Assembly (NCBI GenBank): GCA_039920165.1
Contig: JBDSEG010000080.1
Span: 1-17,297 of the forward strand
DNA from: JBDSEG01 sp039920165
GTDB lineage: Bacteria > Pseudomonadota > Gammaproteobacteria > Burkholderiales > Burkholderiaceae_C
Length of the DNA: 17,297 nucleotides
Reading direction: 5' to 3'
This document shows, piece by piece, positions 15,482 to 17,297 of this stretch; position 1 is the first letter of the stretch, and each line of letters begins with the position of its first letter. Position numbers and translations under genes: made by a program. The notes beneath the pieces are model-generated. The model ran no database searches. It was not told the DNA's origin and saw only the letters and a program-made list of their open reading frames with translations.

Positions 15482-17297
15482 ATGAGCAGCAATACCCTGA
15501 CGCCAGAGCTGTGCCAACGCATCGACGCCTACTGGCGCGCCGCGAACTACCTGTCGGTCGGGCAGATCTATCTTTACGACAACCCGTTGCTGCGGCGGCC
15601 GCTCGCGCTTTCCGACATCAAGCACATGCTGCTCGGGCACTGGGGCACGACGCCCGGGCAGAACTTTATATACGTGCACCTGAACCGGGTCATCAAGCAG
15701 TACGACCTCGACATGATCTACATCAGCGGGCCCGGACACGGCGGGCCCGCGGTCGTGGCCAACACCTACCTCGAAGGCACGTACAGCGAGGTCTACCCGG
15801 ACATCAGCCGGGACGAGGTCGGCCTGCAGCGGCTGTTCCGGCAGTTCTCGTTTCCCGGCGGCATTCCCAGCCACGCGTCGCCCGAATGCCCGGGCTCGAT
15901 CCACGAAGGCGGCGAACTGGGCTACTCGCTCAGCCATGCCTTCGGCGCGGTATTCGACAACCCCGAGCTGATCGTCGCCTGCGTCGTCGGCGACGGCGAA
16001 GCCGAGACCGGGCCGCTGGCCACCGCCTGGCACTCGAACAAGTTTCTCGACCCGGTGACCGACGGTGCGGTGCTGCCGATCCTGCACTTGAACGGCTACA
16101 AGATCGCCAACCCGACCATCCTCGCGCGCATCACCCGCGAAGAGCTGGAGCAGTTGCTGCGCGGCTACGGCTGGACGCCGCTGTTCGTCGCCGGTCGCGA
16201 CCCGGCCCTGATGCACGAGGCGATGGCCACGGCGATGGACGACGCCGTCCAGCAGATCCTCACGATCCGAAAAGCGGCGCGCGCCACCGGCAAGGCGACG
16301 CGCCCGCGCTGGCCGATGATCGTGCTCGACTCGCCCAAGGGCTGGACCGGACCGAAGGAGGTCGACGGTCGACAGATCGAAGGCACCTCCCGCGCCCACC
16401 AGGTGCCGGTCACCGACCCGGCCGCGCACCCGGGCCACCTTGCGTTGATCGACGCCTGGCTGAAGAGCTACCGGGCCGAGGAACTGTTCGACGAGCAGGG
16501 CAGACTGATCCCGGAGCTGGCCGAACTCGCGCCCGTCGGCACGCGGCGCATGGGTGCGAATCCGCATGCCAACGGCGGCCTCCTGTTGCGCGACCTGCGC
16601 CTGCCGGACTTCCGCGAGTATGCGTGCGACGTGCCGGTGCCCGGTGTACCGGGCATCGGCGACACCCGCGTCCTCGGCCCCTTCCTGCGCGACGTGGCGA
16701 AGTCGAACGAGGCGCACCGCAACTTCCGTGTCTTCGGCCCCGACGAGACGATCTCGAACGGTCTGGCCGCACTCTTCGAAGTGACGCAACGCCAGTGGGA
16801 CGCTGCAACTCAAGCCAACGACGAGTTCCTGGCGCCGAGCGGCCGGGTGATGGAGATGCTCAGCGAGCACCAGTGCGAAGGCTGGCTCGAAGGCTATCTG
16901 CTGACCGGCAGGCACGGCCTGTTCAACTGCTATGAAGCCTTCATCCACATCATCGACTCGATGTTCAACCAGCACGCCAAGTGGCTGAAGGTGACCTCGC
17001 AGATCCCGTGGCGGCGCAATATCGCGTCGCTGAACTACCTGCTCGCTTCGCATGTATGGCGCCAGGACCACAACGGCTTCACGCACCAGGACCCCGGCTT
17101 CATCGACCACGTGGTCAACAAAAAGGCCGAGATCGTGCGCGTCTACCTGCCGCCCGATGCGAACTGCCTCCTGTCGGTGATGGACCATTGCCTGCGCAGC
17201 CGGCACTACGTCAACGTGGTGGTGGCCGGCAAGCACCCGGCGCCGCAATGGCTGACGATGGACCAGGCCGTGAAGCACTGCACCGAGGGCATCGGCA
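15482..17297 (+). CDS. xfp: Xylulose-5-phosphate/fructose-6-phosphate phosphoketolase (3' end beyond the window)
   Basis: The open frame starts at the ATG at 15482 and is still open at the right edge, giving 605 of an expected 790 or so residues. The enzyme is thiamine-diphosphate dependent and cleaves xylulose 5-phosphate, and often fructose 6-phosphate, with phosphate to acetyl phosphate plus glyceraldehyde 3-phosphate or erythrose 4-phosphate. Family signatures are ISGPGHGGPA (81-90), FPGGIPSH (124-131), EGGELGYSLSHAFGA (142-156) and the ThDP/Mg motif VVGDGEAETGPLATAWHSNK (168-187), followed by HLNGYKIANPT. DSPKGWTGP, FGPDETISN and QDHNGFTHQDPG (528-539) are also present. A minus-strand open frame of 825 codons covers the same bases but matches nothing; this plus-strand frame carries all the motifs. 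The Shine-Dalgarno is weak. With Pgi and Tal encoded divergently, it could run a bifid-type shunt; substrate preference cannot be read from the sequence. Confidence 0.97.
   Translation, partial: MSSNTLTPELCQRIDAYWRAANYLSVGQIYLYDNPLLRRPLALSDIKHMLLGHWGTTPGQNFIYVHLNRVIKQYDLDMIYISGPGHGGPAVVANTYLEGTYSEVYPDISRDEVGLQRLFRQFSFPGGIPSHASPECPGSIHEGGELGYSLSHAFGAVFDNPELIVACVVGDGEAETGPLATAWHSNKFLDPVTDGAVLPILHLNGYKIANPTILARITREELEQLLRGYGWTPLFVAGRDPALMHEAMATAMDDAVQQILTIRKAARATGKATRPRWPMIVLDSPKGWTGPKEVDGRQIEGTSRAHQVPVTDPAAHPGHLALIDAWLKSYRAEELFDEQGRLIPELAELAPVGTRRMGANPHANGGLLLRDLRLPDFREYACDVPVPGVPGIGDTRVLGPFLRDVAKSNEAHRNFRVFGPDETISNGLAALFEVTQRQWDAATQANDEFLAPSGRVMEMLSEHQCEGWLEGYLLTGRHGLFNCYEAFIHIIDSMFNQHAKWLKVTSQIPWRRNIASLNYLLASHVWRQDHNGFTHQDPGFIDHVVNKKAEIVRVYLPPDANCLLSVMDHCLRSRHYVNVVVAGKHPAPQWLTMDQAVKHCTEGIG

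Noticed and set aside
14801..17278. Minus-strand open frame of 825 codons opposite hpf and xfp
   Set aside because: It is antisense to a phosphoketolase frame that carries all family motifs; its translation is rich in Arg, Val, His and Asp as expected for a high-GC shadow frame and matches no family I know.

Overview
The window is high-GC DNA with dense genes, short or overlapping gene junctions and codon use typical of a high-GC proteobacterium. The protein types (betaproteobacterial-style HPF, short-form 6-phosphogluconate dehydrogenase, COG5368 protein, NdvB-tail GH94 protein, IS21 transposase) fit a Burkholderiales-like betaproteobacterium best. That placement is an inference from remembered family resemblance, not from a marker gene.

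Layout. Positions 1-226 hold the edge of an IS21-family transposase (istA) whose 5' end is missing. From 14601 down to 227 runs one compact minus-strand operon. In order of transcription it encodes: a 1282-residue GH94 phosphorylase that matches the C-terminal part of cyclic beta-1,2-glucan synthase but has no synthase part; a short-form 6-phosphogluconate dehydrogenase (gnd); glucose-6-phosphate dehydrogenase (zwf); a HAD phosphatase; transaldolase (tal); glucose-6-phosphate isomerase (pgi); alpha-phosphoglucomutase (pgm); a stand-alone COG5368/PF10091 'glycoamylase' protein; and a MerA-like flavoprotein that lacks one of the two redox cysteines. Five of the eight junctions overlap or touch (TGATG, ATGA twice, GTGA, and a stop codon inside a Shine-Dalgarno). 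An intergenic region of 397 bp (14602-14998) separates this operon from a divergent plus-strand unit: an HPF/RaiA ribosome-hibernation protein, then a phosphoketolase (xfp) that runs off the right edge.

How the genes fit together (inference). A GH94 enzyme of this type would release alpha-glucose 1-phosphate from a beta-glucan by phosphorolysis. Pgm turns it into glucose 6-phosphate. Zwf and Gnd form the oxidative pentose-phosphate branch, while Pgi supplies fructose 6-phosphate to the phosphoketolase. The phosphoketolase gives acetyl phosphate and erythrose 4-phosphate, and transaldolase consumes the latter. The COG5368 protein belongs to the fold group that contains beta-1,2-glucan-active enzymes, and in cyclic glucan synthase the same kind of module precedes the GH94 part. 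The locus therefore looks like a cytoplasmic module leading from an internal or imported beta-glucan to acetyl phosphate. A near-consensus FNR/ANR-type box (14657-14670) lies between the two units and suggests low-oxygen control, which fits fermentation by phosphoketolase and ribosome hibernation. Pgl, transketolase, Rpe, Rpi and acetate kinase are not in the window.

The most notable points are the split NdvB-like modules inside a sugar-phosphate operon, the redox-cysteine-deficient MerA-like protein, the FNR box, and the uncharacterised HAD phosphatase between zwf and tal.
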